A DNA stretch of 32,928 bases. Origin: Isoetes engelmannii (taxonomy: Eukaryota; Streptophyta; Lycopodiopsida; Isoetales; Isoetaceae). The translations under genes were made by a program, and so were the position numbers. The notes under the pieces were generated by a model, which did not search any database, was not told the origin of the DNA, and saw only the letters and a list, made by a program, of their open reading frames with translations. Positions 21,331 through 30,849 of this stretch are shown here, piece after piece; the first letter of the stretch is position 1, and every line of letters starts with the position of its first letter. The stretch spans positions 1 through 32,928 of the forward strand of contig JAANSK020268158.1 in NCBI GenBank assembly GCA_011763485.2, given 5' to 3'.

Positions 21331-22300
21331 CCGCATGTGGCTGACTTGCAGAGTGTTGGGGATCGCCTTTGTGACGAATCTCTCATGAAGTTGAAAAAAT
21401 AATAGTTTCTCAAATTTATAACTGGATGCAATTTGCTAATACTTGTTTAAAACTTTGGCCACTTCCAAGAAGCAGTTGAAGCACATGGAAGGAAGTTTGT
21501 TTTTCTTATGTTCATGCATGTGAATATTGGCTATTATAGGTGGATGATCTTGAAGATGTCAAATTTTTTTATAAAATGAAAGGCCATTTTGATGAGATGA
21601 TTGGACTGGTCGAGAATGGCCTAGGGCTTGAAGGCCATTTTGCTGAGATGATTGGACTGGTTGAGAATGGCCTAGGGCTTGAGCATGCACACATGCGAGA
21701 TCTTTACAGAGTTGGCTATTTTATCTGCCAAGTATTACCCAGCTTCATGGAGCATCTCAAAACTGTTCTGTTCTCGCATAAACATACCAAAACTTATTCG
21801 AGTGTTGAATGATCTACGATACTGGAAGATATTAACATATTAACCTACTTATATGTACAATATGATGAGTGTGATAATGCAGTTCCAAACATGCTAAACC
21901 ATTCCACAGAGGCTTAGGATCATATCCACTTTAATGATATTATGGCAAAGATTACAAACATCAATTTGTACCACAAATCTAGTCAATTCTACCTCCAAGA
22001 GCATCCAGAATCCCTTAATGATCTACTAAATATCCTTTCTTCTCGGCTGAATCATGACCATGTATAGATGTCTTTTGAAAGGTCGATCCTGCTTTAGAAA
22101 CAATAATCATGCAAAGATACATGTCAGCATTTCTGTCCCACTAACACAGAGTTCAATCTCTAGGCTAGGCATCTTCCTTTCTCAAGAATTATCTTATGTC
22201 GGTTCAGACAAGTAATAGTAAAGTCGTGAATGAAGTCTTATGACCTTTATATTGAGGAAGAGGATTACGATAAGCTGCGGATTTCTATGGGCATAAGCAT
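21331..22300 (+). pseudogene. Clathrin heavy chain pseudogene (C-terminal leg region)
   Basis: Plus-strand pieces follow plant clathrin heavy chain in order: VADLQSVGDRLCDE (21337 on), TWKEVCFSYVHA (about 21483), VDDLEDV then GLVENGLGLEHAHM (21541-21700), INIPKLIRVLNDLRYWK (from about 21785), TYLYVQYDECDNAV and FYLQEHPESLNDLL (about 21845-22030), and VVNEVL with YIEEEDYDKLR (about 22220-22280). Frameshifts (one after MEHLK) and stops (after HSTEA, after HDHV, after VVNEVL) break it, and 51 bases at 21582-21632 are duplicated in tandem. It covers roughly 270 of 1700 residues. Clathrin heavy chain forms the triskelion leg of coated vesicles; this copy cannot. Both ends are truncated, and gaps between blocks hold intron-like or deleted sequence. 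Confidence 0.9.
21582..21683 (+). repeat. 51-bp tandem duplication inside the clathrin pseudogene
   Basis: Two units of 51 bases encode GHFDEMIGLVENGLGLE and GHFAEMIGLVENGLGLE. They differ at a few positions, so the duplication is much younger than the pseudogene as a whole or was kept similar by conversion. Confidence 0.85.
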
Positions 22301-22532
22301 GCTACAAGTGTCCACTTTTGGAACATGTCAAAGTATCTACATTAGGTACTTTAGGACTGGGTAATGTTACTTTGTTCTTTTCAATAAGACTAATTTCAAA
22401 GTCCAATATAGAAGTCAAAAGCATGTTCTTGTTGAAGGTTAAGGTAAAGACAACATTATTCAAAGTTAAACATCGCCAATTTTTTGTTTTGAAGTTGCAT
22501 CCGGATGTCAGGGATGAGGTTTGGGGCTACCT

Positions 22533-22594
22533 CCACCTACCTTGACTTCCAATTGTACTAGTTTTCCAGTTCATATAAATCGTCTCTAGTTCTT
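22533..22594 (+). repeat. Dispersed 62-bp repeat, copy B (retroposon-like 3' end)
   Basis: This is the partner of 15884-15945 with five differences; it is followed by an A-rich tail CCAAAACAATAAACAAATAAATAAAC. The preceding 220 bases keep one plus-strand frame (22318-22545) that ends with HLP and a stop, as does the frame before copy A, but the protein is not recognised. Confidence 0.65.
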
Positions 22595-22599
22595 CCAAA

Positions 22600-24160
22600 A
22601 CAATAAACAAATAAATAAACATGAAGGAGAGGGGCATGTTATGAGATAATGGAGGACATTATATGCAGGTACACCTATTTATATGGTTCCAGAAGTGCTT
22701 GAAGGAACAATTGAATAATACACAAGGAAAATTGATGTTTTCATTTTGCCATGGTTTGCTCCAAAATTCTTCCAGGAACAAGCCATTCTTACCAGAGCAA
22801 ATTAGGAATGAGATACCTGAAGGAAGCGACAAGGACTAACAATATTTTGAGCAGTCTCGCTGAGAGACAGCTTTGCCAGCAAAATACTTCATGATTTGAT
22901 CAACTAGTCCATGATTGTTAGATCTGTAGACCTGCAACATCTCGACACATCAAGCAGATAAAAATCAACAGAGGTGCTTGAAGTAACAATACCTGAATAA
23001 AGAGAAATGGCCAATGCTTGTAGCAGAGAGTGCAGGAAAAATGCTGTTAAGCAAAATCCTAAAAGCTTTTCCTTTGAATGCTCTTTAAAACCTTCTTGGC
23101 AAAAAGCAGTCCGTGCTTAGCAAGAAAAGAAGTTGGCCAAATTTATTTATCCCTTTTCTCCTTTGTCTATTCACCTTTTTCTGCCTTCATCTTCAACAGA
23201 TATTCATCCAACACAAGCTACCATGTTGATCAGGAAAAAACATTGGGACTTCCCCAGCACATTCTGCATCAAATAGTCTTGCCGTTTACGCCCAACTGCG
23301 TCAGTTGATCTTCGTTCAGGCACATCCAAGGGTTTCAAGCTTGTCCACTTCAGCACTGCTCCTATATGGCTGCCATGTGATAGCCTCAAATGGCAAAGAA
23401 TGTCCTACCTGTGTTTGTGATCTGGTTTTAGCTCAATATTTGTGTAGTTCTGTACCATGCCATATATACATTACTTCTCATCTAACTTGCTTTCTTGTGT
23501 TTTGTACATCTTTAAAGAATTCAAAGTCCAAATATACGTTCATCTGTGCAAGAGAGCATGATGTAATTCCCATGCCACAAGGGAGTTACATATGCTCCTA
23601 AATCATTCATAATAGTTCCACAAAACAAGCTTGCAGATCAATTGTACAGTAAGGTACATCATCCAATCTTTGATGGAGGACAGATATTCATTGCATGTGT
23701 AAGAATTCCGATATCAACCATGAAACTATGGAGGTATATCAAATCTTTGTCTTGTATAATGAACTTTCCTACTCACTAGCCAACTGTTACTGTTTCCTTA
23801 CTTAGACTGCCCATTCCCATTCTCATCGTGCATTGTCTGTTCAAATAAACCGTGCAGTTACTTGATTCTCTAGGCCTTGCTGTTTTGGATATTGGTTCAT
23901 ATCCGGATCCATTTAGAGTCCAATGTAGCAAAAAGACTCATAAAAAATGCTTGCCTCTAAGTATGCAAACTACCAAACACTGAACCTGTTTGTCATAATG
24001 CCTTCTAAGCCAGGCCATAGGTGAAGCGACTAGCCTCTGAGCTGGTTTATTTCACATTGTGCCCTAAATAGACGTTGGTGTCTGCTGCTCCTCAAAACTT
24101 GGTATCGCAAGTGGCTAGAAGTGCTGCATCAAGTGACAAGTGATCCATGTTATAGATGGT
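22600..24160. other. Spacer downstream of the PPR gene
   Basis: No supported gene. The part nearest 24165 must hold the 3' UTR of the minus-strand PPR gene. Short open frames (for example 23305-23601) carry no recognisable domain. Confidence 0.45.
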
Positions 24161-24164
24161 CAGA

Positions 24165-27100
24165 CTACCACATGTCTTTGCAAGAACATAAACCATCTTT
24201 GAAATGATGCACCCAATTACTCTCCCGAAGTATTATTTCCCTTCTTTCAATCCTCGCTATAATCTTGCTAGCACTATGGCAATTGTTGCACATCCTCAGG
24301 TTTTTACTCATGTGTAATGTTTGCCCCTGTGGTGTATGGAGAAGCCCAAATGCTATGGCTAACTTCTCTGCATGTCCACACAACGACGCTTCCTTCTCCT
24401 CGTCAGAAACAGGTTTCCAAACAAGATCTAAATTTGATGCATAACCTTCTTCTCGAATGCGTGAATTCAAAGACTCTAACATTGCCAAAATTTCTTGACT
24501 TTGTTCATCGCCCACAACAAACTCATGCACCTTTTCATTGACTTCTATTAAGGCCTTTGCAGGCATCTTCTTCGCTCCTGCATGTTTTCGCAGTTCTTCA
24601 ATTTTTTTTGCCTCCTCCAACCTACCAGCACTTCCATAAATGCTTGCCATAAGTATATAGGGAGCAGAATTGCCTGGATTCATCTGCACCAGCTGCTCAA
24701 AGCATCTCAGTGCCACCTCTGATTCCCCATATATTTTACAGGCACTGAGCAAAGCTGTCCATGTATCCTTGGAAAGAGGACACGCTGCAGTCCCAAGCAA
24801 CTTATCTGCCTCAGAGAAGTGGCCTGATCGTGCAAGGAGATCAACCATACAAGTATAATGATGGGACGTGGGCTCAATACCATATTCTTCTTTCATCATT
24901 CTGAAATACTTTTGACCTTCAGACACCAAGCTGGCCCTACTGCATGAAGAAAGCAGAGAGATAAATGTAATAGCATCTGGTTTTATACCCTGGCCCTGCA
25001 TGTCCTTGAAGCATTCTATAGCCAATCTACCCTCGTGATTCGTCCCATAACCACGTATCATTGCGTTCCACACTACAACATCTCGAAGAAACAGCTTATT
25101 GAATACTTTCCTTGCCTCTGATAGTGATCCACACTTAGCATACATGTCAATCAGACTGCTTCCAGCAGAAGCATCTTCTTCAAGTCCTTTTTCCTTGATT
25201 TTAGCATGCAGATGTCTGCCTTTGTCTAAAGCTCCTATTGCAGCACAAGTTTTCAAGCTGCAAATGTATGTGACTATGTTTGGAGATCTTCCCTCCAATT
25301 GCATCTGCTCAAAGCACTTCAGCGCTTCATGGCTGAGTCCATTTTCTTCATACCCTGCCATTAGGGTGTTCCATGACACATCATCTCGATTTGGCAACTT
25401 ATCAAAAACTTCCAGTGCTTCTTGAAGTGAGCAACACTTAGTATACATGTCCACCAAAGCACTGCCGGCATAGGTATCTGTCCCAAACCCTCTTAACAAA
25501 ATTTCCGAGTGTATTTTCCGGCCCCTTTCTATGCTCCCTATAGTGCTACAACTTTTCAAGATGCAAGCGTATGTGACAGAATCTGGAGACACGGCATCAA
25601 CTTGCATACGCTCAAAATGTTCAAGTGCTTCCAAAGAAAAGCCATGTTCAGCATATCCTGCAATAAGTGCAGTCCAGGACACAGCATCTTGAAATGGCAG
25701 CTTGTCAAAGACATTCTGTGCCTCTGCAACTGAGCCAATCTTCATGTACATATCAACTAAAGCGCCACCTATAAGGACATCCATTTGCAAATCTTGCTGT
25801 GTAATAGCTGTATGTATTTGTCTCCCTTTGTCTATGTCTCCTAAAGACCCACATGCTTTCAGACTAAAAATCAAAATGAGAGCATCTGGAGAAACACCCT
25901 CTAGTCGCATTTGGTCATAACATGCTAACACTTTATGAGGAAGCTCATTCTCAGCATATCCTACGATTAGCATTTTCCATGACCCAATATCATGAATTGG
26001 CAACTTGTCAAAGATTTTCCGTGCATCCTCATGTGAGCCAAATCTAGCATACGCACTGATCAAGCTATTGCCAACAGAAAGATCCCTTTCAAATTTCTCT
26101 TGCACAACATTGACATGAACTTTATAAACTTCATCTACCTTCTGGCATGCTTTCAGGCAGCAAATGATGGTGACAGCATCTGGAAGCATGTCCTCCAGTT
26201 CCATCTGTTCAAAAAGTTTCAGTGCCTCCTGATTATGACCGTTTTCAACACATCCTGTAATTATTGAATTCCATGATACAATATCTCGAACTGGCAGCTG
26301 GTCAAAGACTTCATAGGCTTCTGAAAGAGACCCACACTTCGCATACATGTGGATCAACATATTCCCAATAACGAGGTCTGACTGAAGTTGCTTTTGTGGT
26401 ATCTCAGCATGAATTTCACGGCCCTTGACTAGGACTCTAATGCCACAACATGCCTTCAAGGTGGAAAGAAACGTGACTCTGTTTGGGGACATCCCAGCCT
26501 GTTGCATCTCCTTGAAACAGCGTAATGCTTCTTCAGCAGGTCCATTCTCGGCATATCCGGCAACTAATGCATTCCAAGTCACAATATTCCGGGTTGCTAG
26601 CTTATCAAATACTTCCTGTGCTCCTGCAACTGATCCGCATTTGGCATACATATCAACTAAAGTACTACCAACATAAACATCTGTCTCCAGTCTGTTTTTG
26701 GTGATTTGAACGTAAATCTGCCAACCTCTTTCCATGTCTTTCAGTCTGGTGCAAGCTTTAAGTAGGGCTGTAAGTGTATGGTTACTAGGGTGGACATTGT
26801 CCTGTTGCATCTTTTGATACAAAGTAAGAGCATGCTGAGACTGCCCACAATCAACATATCCAGATATGAGTGAAGTCCAAGAATGCTCGTTCCTACAGAG
26901 CAGCATATTAAACACTTGCTGAGCATCAGAAATGCTGTGGCATTCCACGAATGCTGGCACGATATGGTTACCAACATTTTTATATTCTTCTAGGCCATTA
27001 CAGATGCCTGCATCCACTTCCTTGGCATTTACTAACTTTCCATCTTTCCTGCACAGTTGCAACCTGCAGATGAAGTTCTCGATTGACTGTGGTTTCTGGC

Positions 27101-27185
27101 TCAAATAACTCGCCACGTTCTTTAAAGGCAACAATTTCCAAGGGCTACCTTCTGGATTTAAATACATTGAACACCTGTAAGCCAT
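24165..27185 (-). CDS. PLS-class PPR protein with DYW deaminase domain, DYW:KP-like
   Basis: A single exon encodes 1006 residues. After a divergent N-terminus (possible organelle targeting, not a clear transit peptide) come PPR motifs in P-L-S triplets spaced about 100 residues, starting near 101, 202, 303, 401, 502, 603 and 704; then E motifs (about 806-870) and a deaminase domain to the end. Zinc and catalytic residues are present: H938-A-E940 and C966-N-N-C969; the second site has H994, C1000 and C1002. The PG box is replaced by MPAKA (874-878), close to the KPAxA box of DYW:KP proteins, and the last three residues are DMW. PPR-DYW proteins bind organellar transcripts base by base and edit C to U; the KP variant is linked to U-to-C editing. 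The frame is intact, so the gene is probably functional. Confidence 0.95.
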   Translation of the reverse strand: MAYRCSMYLNPEGSPWKLLPLKNVASYLSQKPQSIENFICRLQLCRKDGKLVNAKEVDAGICNGLEEYKNVGNHIVPAFVECHSISDAQQVFNMLLCRNEHSWTSLISGYVDCGQSQHALTLYQKMQQDNVHPSNHTLTALLKACTRLKDMERGWQIYVQITKNRLETDVYVGSTLVDMYAKCGSVAGAQEVFDKLATRNIVTWNALVAGYAENGPAEEALRCFKEMQQAGMSPNRVTFLSTLKACCGIRVLVKGREIHAEIPQKQLQSDLVIGNMLIHMYAKCGSLSEAYEVFDQLPVRDIVSWNSIITGCVENGHNQEALKLFEQMELEDMLPDAVTIICCLKACQKVDEVYKVHVNVVQEKFERDLSVGNSLISAYARFGSHEDARKIFDKLPIHDIGSWKMLIVGYAENELPHKVLACYDQMRLEGVSPDALILIFSLKACGSLGDIDKGRQIHTAITQQDLQMDVLIGGALVDMYMKIGSVAEAQNVFDKLPFQDAVSWTALIAGYAEHGFSLEALEHFERMQVDAVSPDSVTYACILKSCSTIGSIERGRKIHSEILLRGFGTDTYAGSALVDMYTKCCSLQEALEVFDKLPNRDDVSWNTLMAGYEENGLSHEALKCFEQMQLEGRSPNIVTYICSLKTCAAIGALDKGRHLHAKIKEKGLEEDASAGSSLIDMYAKCGSLSEARKVFNKLFLRDVVVWNAMIRGYGTNHEGRLAIECFKDMQGQGIKPDAITFISLLSSCSRASLVSEGQKYFRMMKEEYGIEPTSHHYTCMVDLLARSGHFSEADKLLGTAACPLSKDTWTALLSACKIYGESEVALRCFEQLVQMNPGNSAPYILMASIYGSAGRLEEAKKIEELRKHAGAKKMPAKALIEVNEKVHEFVVGDEQSQEILAMLESLNSRIREEGYASNLDLVWKPVSDEEKEASLCGHAEKLAIAFGLLHTPQGQTLHMSKNLRMCNNCHSASKIIARIERREIILRESNWVHHFKDGLCSCKDMW

Positions 27186-28480
27186 CTTCAGACACGGTTA
27201 AGTCATCTGCTGAACCATAGCTTCTTCTTGGAGCCCAAATTGAGTTAAGAAATCTTTTTTTCGAAGTAAGAACATTGAGTTCAATCTGTCATTTCAAACT
27301 AATCAACCAAAGCTTTTACCTTTAAAACTAACCCTGATAGCCACTTTGACAAAGACATTGTACGTACTATATTTCCTTCGTCTATGCCTCGAAGAATCAG
27401 CAGAGTGGCCCTGATATAAGCGCTCTGCAGGACCCAAATAATTAAACAATTTGCCAATATTATATGAACTGTAATAATGGGATACACGAACCTGGAGAGC
27501 TCGGTACTCTACAGCACCGGAAATGAGTGCCCATCCCAAAAAGAACTTGCCTATAGCTTTGAGGAAGTTATATAAGGTAGGGGAGGGTCGCCGGCCAGGT
27601 TCAGGTTTGCCCGACAGCCTGCACCCCCCTTGCCAATGTGGGGTTTTTTTTTTGGGATCGACCAGGTGGAATACTATTGTCGACCTGGAAGTAGCCTCTT
27701 TCGAGGTTCAGTGACATTGAGACCGCGTGCGTCCCGTCAAGCCGGCCGAAATCTTTTCAAATCTTTGAAGTAGGTTGAAAGCATGCAAGCCAGGCCTCCA
27801 AATTGGGGGTTCCTCCCAAGAAAATTCGGTTAATATTCTTAAAATCCGATATGTCGCAAAGATATCGAACCATTCCGGAACCCCATTCCTGACAAAATAA
27901 TTGGTTAGCAGCAAAAAAAACTCTTTTATATTAACATAAGAAAGCATAAATCCGGTTGATAAATGTTTAGCCATAAATTTTTTATGCTCTACTAATTATA
28001 AAATACTATATACTCCCTTTCTTTCTTCGTAGACATATTATATATAGAAAAGGCGTTATATTAGCCTTTAAGAAATTAGGAGGGAAAATATTGATTAACT
28101 TCAAGTATGGCGGCGGGGAGACACACTGGCATTTCCTGTCGATATTTTAAAATGAAGGCATTTTACCTGTGGGTTGTAATATGTTAGGCAGCATTCTGTT
28201 GATATTGTAAAAATCCGGTTAGGTTCGATAAATAACCGTTTCTGGTTAAGTGAAATTTTAATCTGGAGGCCTGATGCAAGCTTGAATTGGCCGGCAGATC
28301 CAGCTCCTCTTTGCAAAATAAAGTGGATTAGAAATTTGAATTTCTTCGCCCCAATCTTAAAGAGTGGTTCATGGTGGAACTTTTTTGTTGCACAGAAACC
28401 ATGGCGCTTACGGGATCAAAACAAGATCCATGGTAATCATGTCCGTATTTGAGCCCCTGCTGGGTCCAAGAGTGTTAGGC
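27186..28480. other. Spacer upstream of the PPR gene
   Basis: This must contain the PPR promoter and 5' leader next to 27185, but no clear TATA box was fixed. A pyrimidine/GC block near 27570-27720 and AT-rich sequence after it hold no recognised element. Open frames are short and domain-free. Confidence 0.4.
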
Positions 28481-28499
28481 TACAAAGGGGGAGGAGGAC

Positions 28500-28622
28500 G
28501 GAGCAGACCCCAAATAAGACTCAGGTCATGAAGACTTCTCCATCGAAGAGAGGCAAGTGGATAGAACGTCAGATGCTGAACATCCTGGAAGAGATTAGTG
28601 AGAAAATTTGCAAAGTATTGCA
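28500..28622 (+). pseudogene. Pogo/CENP-B-like HTH fragment, short copy
   Basis: The plus-strand frame reads KTSPSKRGKWIERQMLNI followed by LEEISE, then soon stops. MLNILEEISE corresponds to MLDILEEVSE in the longer copy at 32411, and KRGKW...QML is typical of the psq-type helix-turn-helix at the start of pogo/CENP-B-like transposases. Only the first helix region survives; downstream sequence is unrelated. Confidence 0.55.
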
Positions 28623-28799
28623 GGCATAAGGTTTTGGCAAATGTTGGCCAAAAAAGAGAGGTTAGGGTTAGATTTTTTCTCTTGGCAACTTTTTTTGAAG
28701 GTCGTAAATTGGAGGCTTTTATTGCATGTGTTTTTCTTTATCTGGCCCGAGAATTGTGTTCTTTGATGCTATTTGGTTGATTTGTTCAGGCGCACATCC

Positions 28800-28895
28800 A
28801 AAATCGTGCAGAGCATAGCAGGGAGCAGCATCGTGAAGAGCATATCATAGCATGGGGGAGCATCCGGGCAGAGTATGTCATAGCAGGGAGAACAA
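28800..28895 (+). repeat. Short degenerate tandem repeat (GAGCATAKCATAGCA-type)
   Basis: Near-copies of GAGCATAGCAGGGAGCA, GAGCATATCATAGCATGGGG and GAGTATGTCATAGCAGGGAG follow each other. It directly precedes the tRNA-like units. Confidence 0.55.
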
Positions 28896-28916
28896 GTAAT
28901 AGAACATCTATCGTTT

Positions 28917-29100
28917 GGGATATGGTCTAGTGGCTGGACCTTAAACCGCCAACCGAGGTCAGGGGTTCAAACCTGGCCAATATCGGTCTAGTAATGGAGA
29001 CCTTAAAATTCCATTGCCCCGTGGTCACAAGTTCAAATCTGACCAATATCGGTCTAAATGGGGACCTTAGAATTCTATTGCCCTCAGGAAGGATCAGGTA
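28917..29100 (+). repeat. tRNA-like tandem units (SINE-type head or pseudo-tRNA array)
   Basis: Unit 1 has TGGTCTAGTGG at 28923-28933, an exact match to the pol III A-box consensus, and GGTTCAAACC at 28964-28973 as B box, with GATAT/ATATC able to pair as a shortened acceptor-like stem. Unit 2 starts about 28985 and unit 3 about 29051 (period 66), both diverged: GGTCTA, GACCTTAAAATTCYATTG, AGTTCAAATCTGACCAATATC. T-stem pairing is poor, so this is not a working tRNA gene. A further diverged unit is recognisable at about 29510-29570. It is most likely a tRNA-derived retroposon that became tandem. Confidence 0.55.
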
Positions 29101-29104
29101 CTGC

Positions 29105-29510
29105 CAGATCGCCCGCGTCATCTTTTAGTTCAGTTCAGGGATGTTATTTCTCGCCTACATATTCTGAAGCATGGTAACAACATGAAGGGCACTACCTTTT
29201 CCGTCCAGGAGGATCTCACTCCAAAATAGCTTTGTAGACGGAAAGAGGAATTGTATCGCGTTCGTGAGGCTCGCCTGCAACAAAAGTGAGCAGTGTACAG
29301 AGGAGGGCAGGCTATCATCATGGATCAGTGGCCTACTGATCCATGGGCAATCATTATATAATTCAGTCCTTCTTGGGTATTGTTAATGCTTTCTGTATTG
29401 GTGATGGGACTTTGTCCCCTACTTCTAGTTGGGCCTACGCCCCTCTTTTTGTATTGGGTCCATAACCCAATTGGGTTTCTATGGACGTTAAAATTCTATT
29501 CTATTATATT
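29105..29510 (+). mobile_element. L1-like LINE fragment: ORF1 C-terminal end plus 3' tail
   Basis: The plus-strand frame from about 29129 reads VQFRDVISRLHILKHG, NNMKGTTFSVQEDLTPK, LCRRKEELYRVREARLQQK and AVYRGGQAIIMDQ, with two in-frame stops (after DLTPK and after LQQK). The series KGT, EDLTP, R-K-LY-VREAR and the closing AVYRGG-type strand is the pattern of the C-terminal domain of L1 ORF1 proteins. It is followed at 29340-29510 by T-rich sequence and a TTCTATTCTATTATATTCC tail resembling plant LINE 3' ends. No endonuclease or reverse transcriptase lies between, so either the body was deleted or this was an ORF1-only element. Confidence 0.5.
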
Positions 29511-29559
29511 CCTAAGGTCATGGCTTCAAGTATGAACAATCCGTCCTGTGGTAGAGACC

Positions 29560-30057
29560 TTAAACCTGCCATATGTAATGGATAATCACATGTAAAGCAG
29601 CTACTAGCATAGAATCGGAATGGTCGCGCCTAGATAGTGCATTGGCTTCCATGTGATGTGTAGAATAAAGTGAAGAGAATGTATTCATGATGCGATGATG
29701 AATAGATCCACGTCCTTCAATATATAAGAAAAAAAAATGGGGCGTAATACAACATCTGTTTCGTTTTTGCAGGACAAATCTGGGGAAACTGGAACTCTCA
29801 AATTTATATATTGAGTGCATGGCATCGCTTCTTTGTGTAGGCAGTGTGGCGGTTCTTGGCAGCATGGCAATTATTGGCAATAGAAGCGGACTTTTGTTTG
29901 AGCATAGGCAGAGGTAGCGGAGCCTCTGTTCCTGATGCTGCAGGACAAATCCGGCTTTCACCCCTTTCAGTTCCTCTACTTTCTTCCTGAAGCGTGTTTG
30001 TAAAGCCACTTTAAGATCCTGGAGTTTCATCTTTGGACATCCTTTTTGCTGCTTCAT
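29560..30057 (-). other. 165-codon open frame of doubtful coding status
   Basis: The longest unassigned frame in this part. The predicted protein begins MKQQKGCPKMKLQDLK with a basic, helical N-terminus whose LKxxFKK pattern also continues upstream of the ATG, then turns into irregular sequence. No domain, signal peptide or splice support is visible, and part overlaps the diverged tRNA-like repeat near 29570. I lean to a chance frame in repeat-derived DNA. Confidence 0.2.
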
Positions 30058-30059
30058 CT

Positions 30060-30845
30060 TGAAGCGTTTTTGTGAATCCAGCTTCTTCTTGAAGCCTTTT
30101 TTTTAATCTTGTTTATATGAATATAAGTTTGGTGGTTTGTGCAACTCTGTTTTAAATCGTCCAGTCTTATGCTTCAATCTTGCACTTGCATTGTAATATC
30201 ATACTGTTTTTGTTGTTTATTATGCATGTGTAAATGGGAGGGCTAGGTTTGTTCTTTGTGTTTGTGTACAAGTATATCTGTTATACATATATACATAGGT
30301 ATTAGATGGGTGGTTTTGTCATACCATGGGTCATGTTCATAGAGATTAATCCTAGCCATTGAATTTCATGGTCAACGGTCATGATGTTGCCACACAGGCA
30401 TGGGGGCATGCATGTGCATGCATTGGTCTCCATGGGCATCAAAGTTAGGGCAAACAATATCGGCCGTTGATTGGAAAAAGAGGGCAAGAATCTCAACCAT
30501 TGAAATGTTATAAGAAGGAAGCTTCCAAAAAGAGTGGATTTGGTGTAGCCAATCTTAGCCTTGGATCAAACGGGGGAGGCAAAATCCTAGCCATTAATTT
30601 TTTTTTTTAATTTAATTAAATTGCTATTTGTATTAAAGGGGGTGAGGTGTCACCGTTATTAAATACAAAGGCAGTGAGGTGGTAGTGTATTTATATTTAT
30701 TATAAAGCTTCCTGCTTCAGTTTCTTTCCTCGCCTTCAAATGGCCGTATCTTGGAGTGGGTGTGTCAGATCAAGGTGGGACCCACACCGTTGGATTCTTC
30801 TCGCCGATAACTTTTTAATGAGTGGTGCTTTGGCATTGTTCTATC
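30060..30845. other. Spacer before the TTGAC satellite
   Basis: No gene is supported. Variants of CCATTGAATT/CCGTTGATTG recur (about 30356, 30463, 30497, 30590, 30789), and there is an A/T-rich AATTTAATTAAATT stretch near 30610. It may be the flank of the same repeat-bearing element as the satellite. Confidence 0.4.
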
Positions 30846-30849
30846 GTAG

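Noticed and set aside
28012-28092. Stowaway-like MITE (CTCCCTTTCTTT ... TTAGGAGGGA)
   Set aside because: The ends match poorly, the element would be only about 80 bp, and the TA duplication is not clear.
28917-28985. Functional tRNA gene
   Set aside because: A and B boxes are good, but the T stem and acceptor stem do not pair properly and no clear anticodon arm forms; diverged copies follow in tandem.
29560-30057. 165-codon minus-strand protein gene
   Set aside because: No domain, no conserved pattern beyond a basic start, and overlap with repeat-derived sequence; listed only as doubtful.
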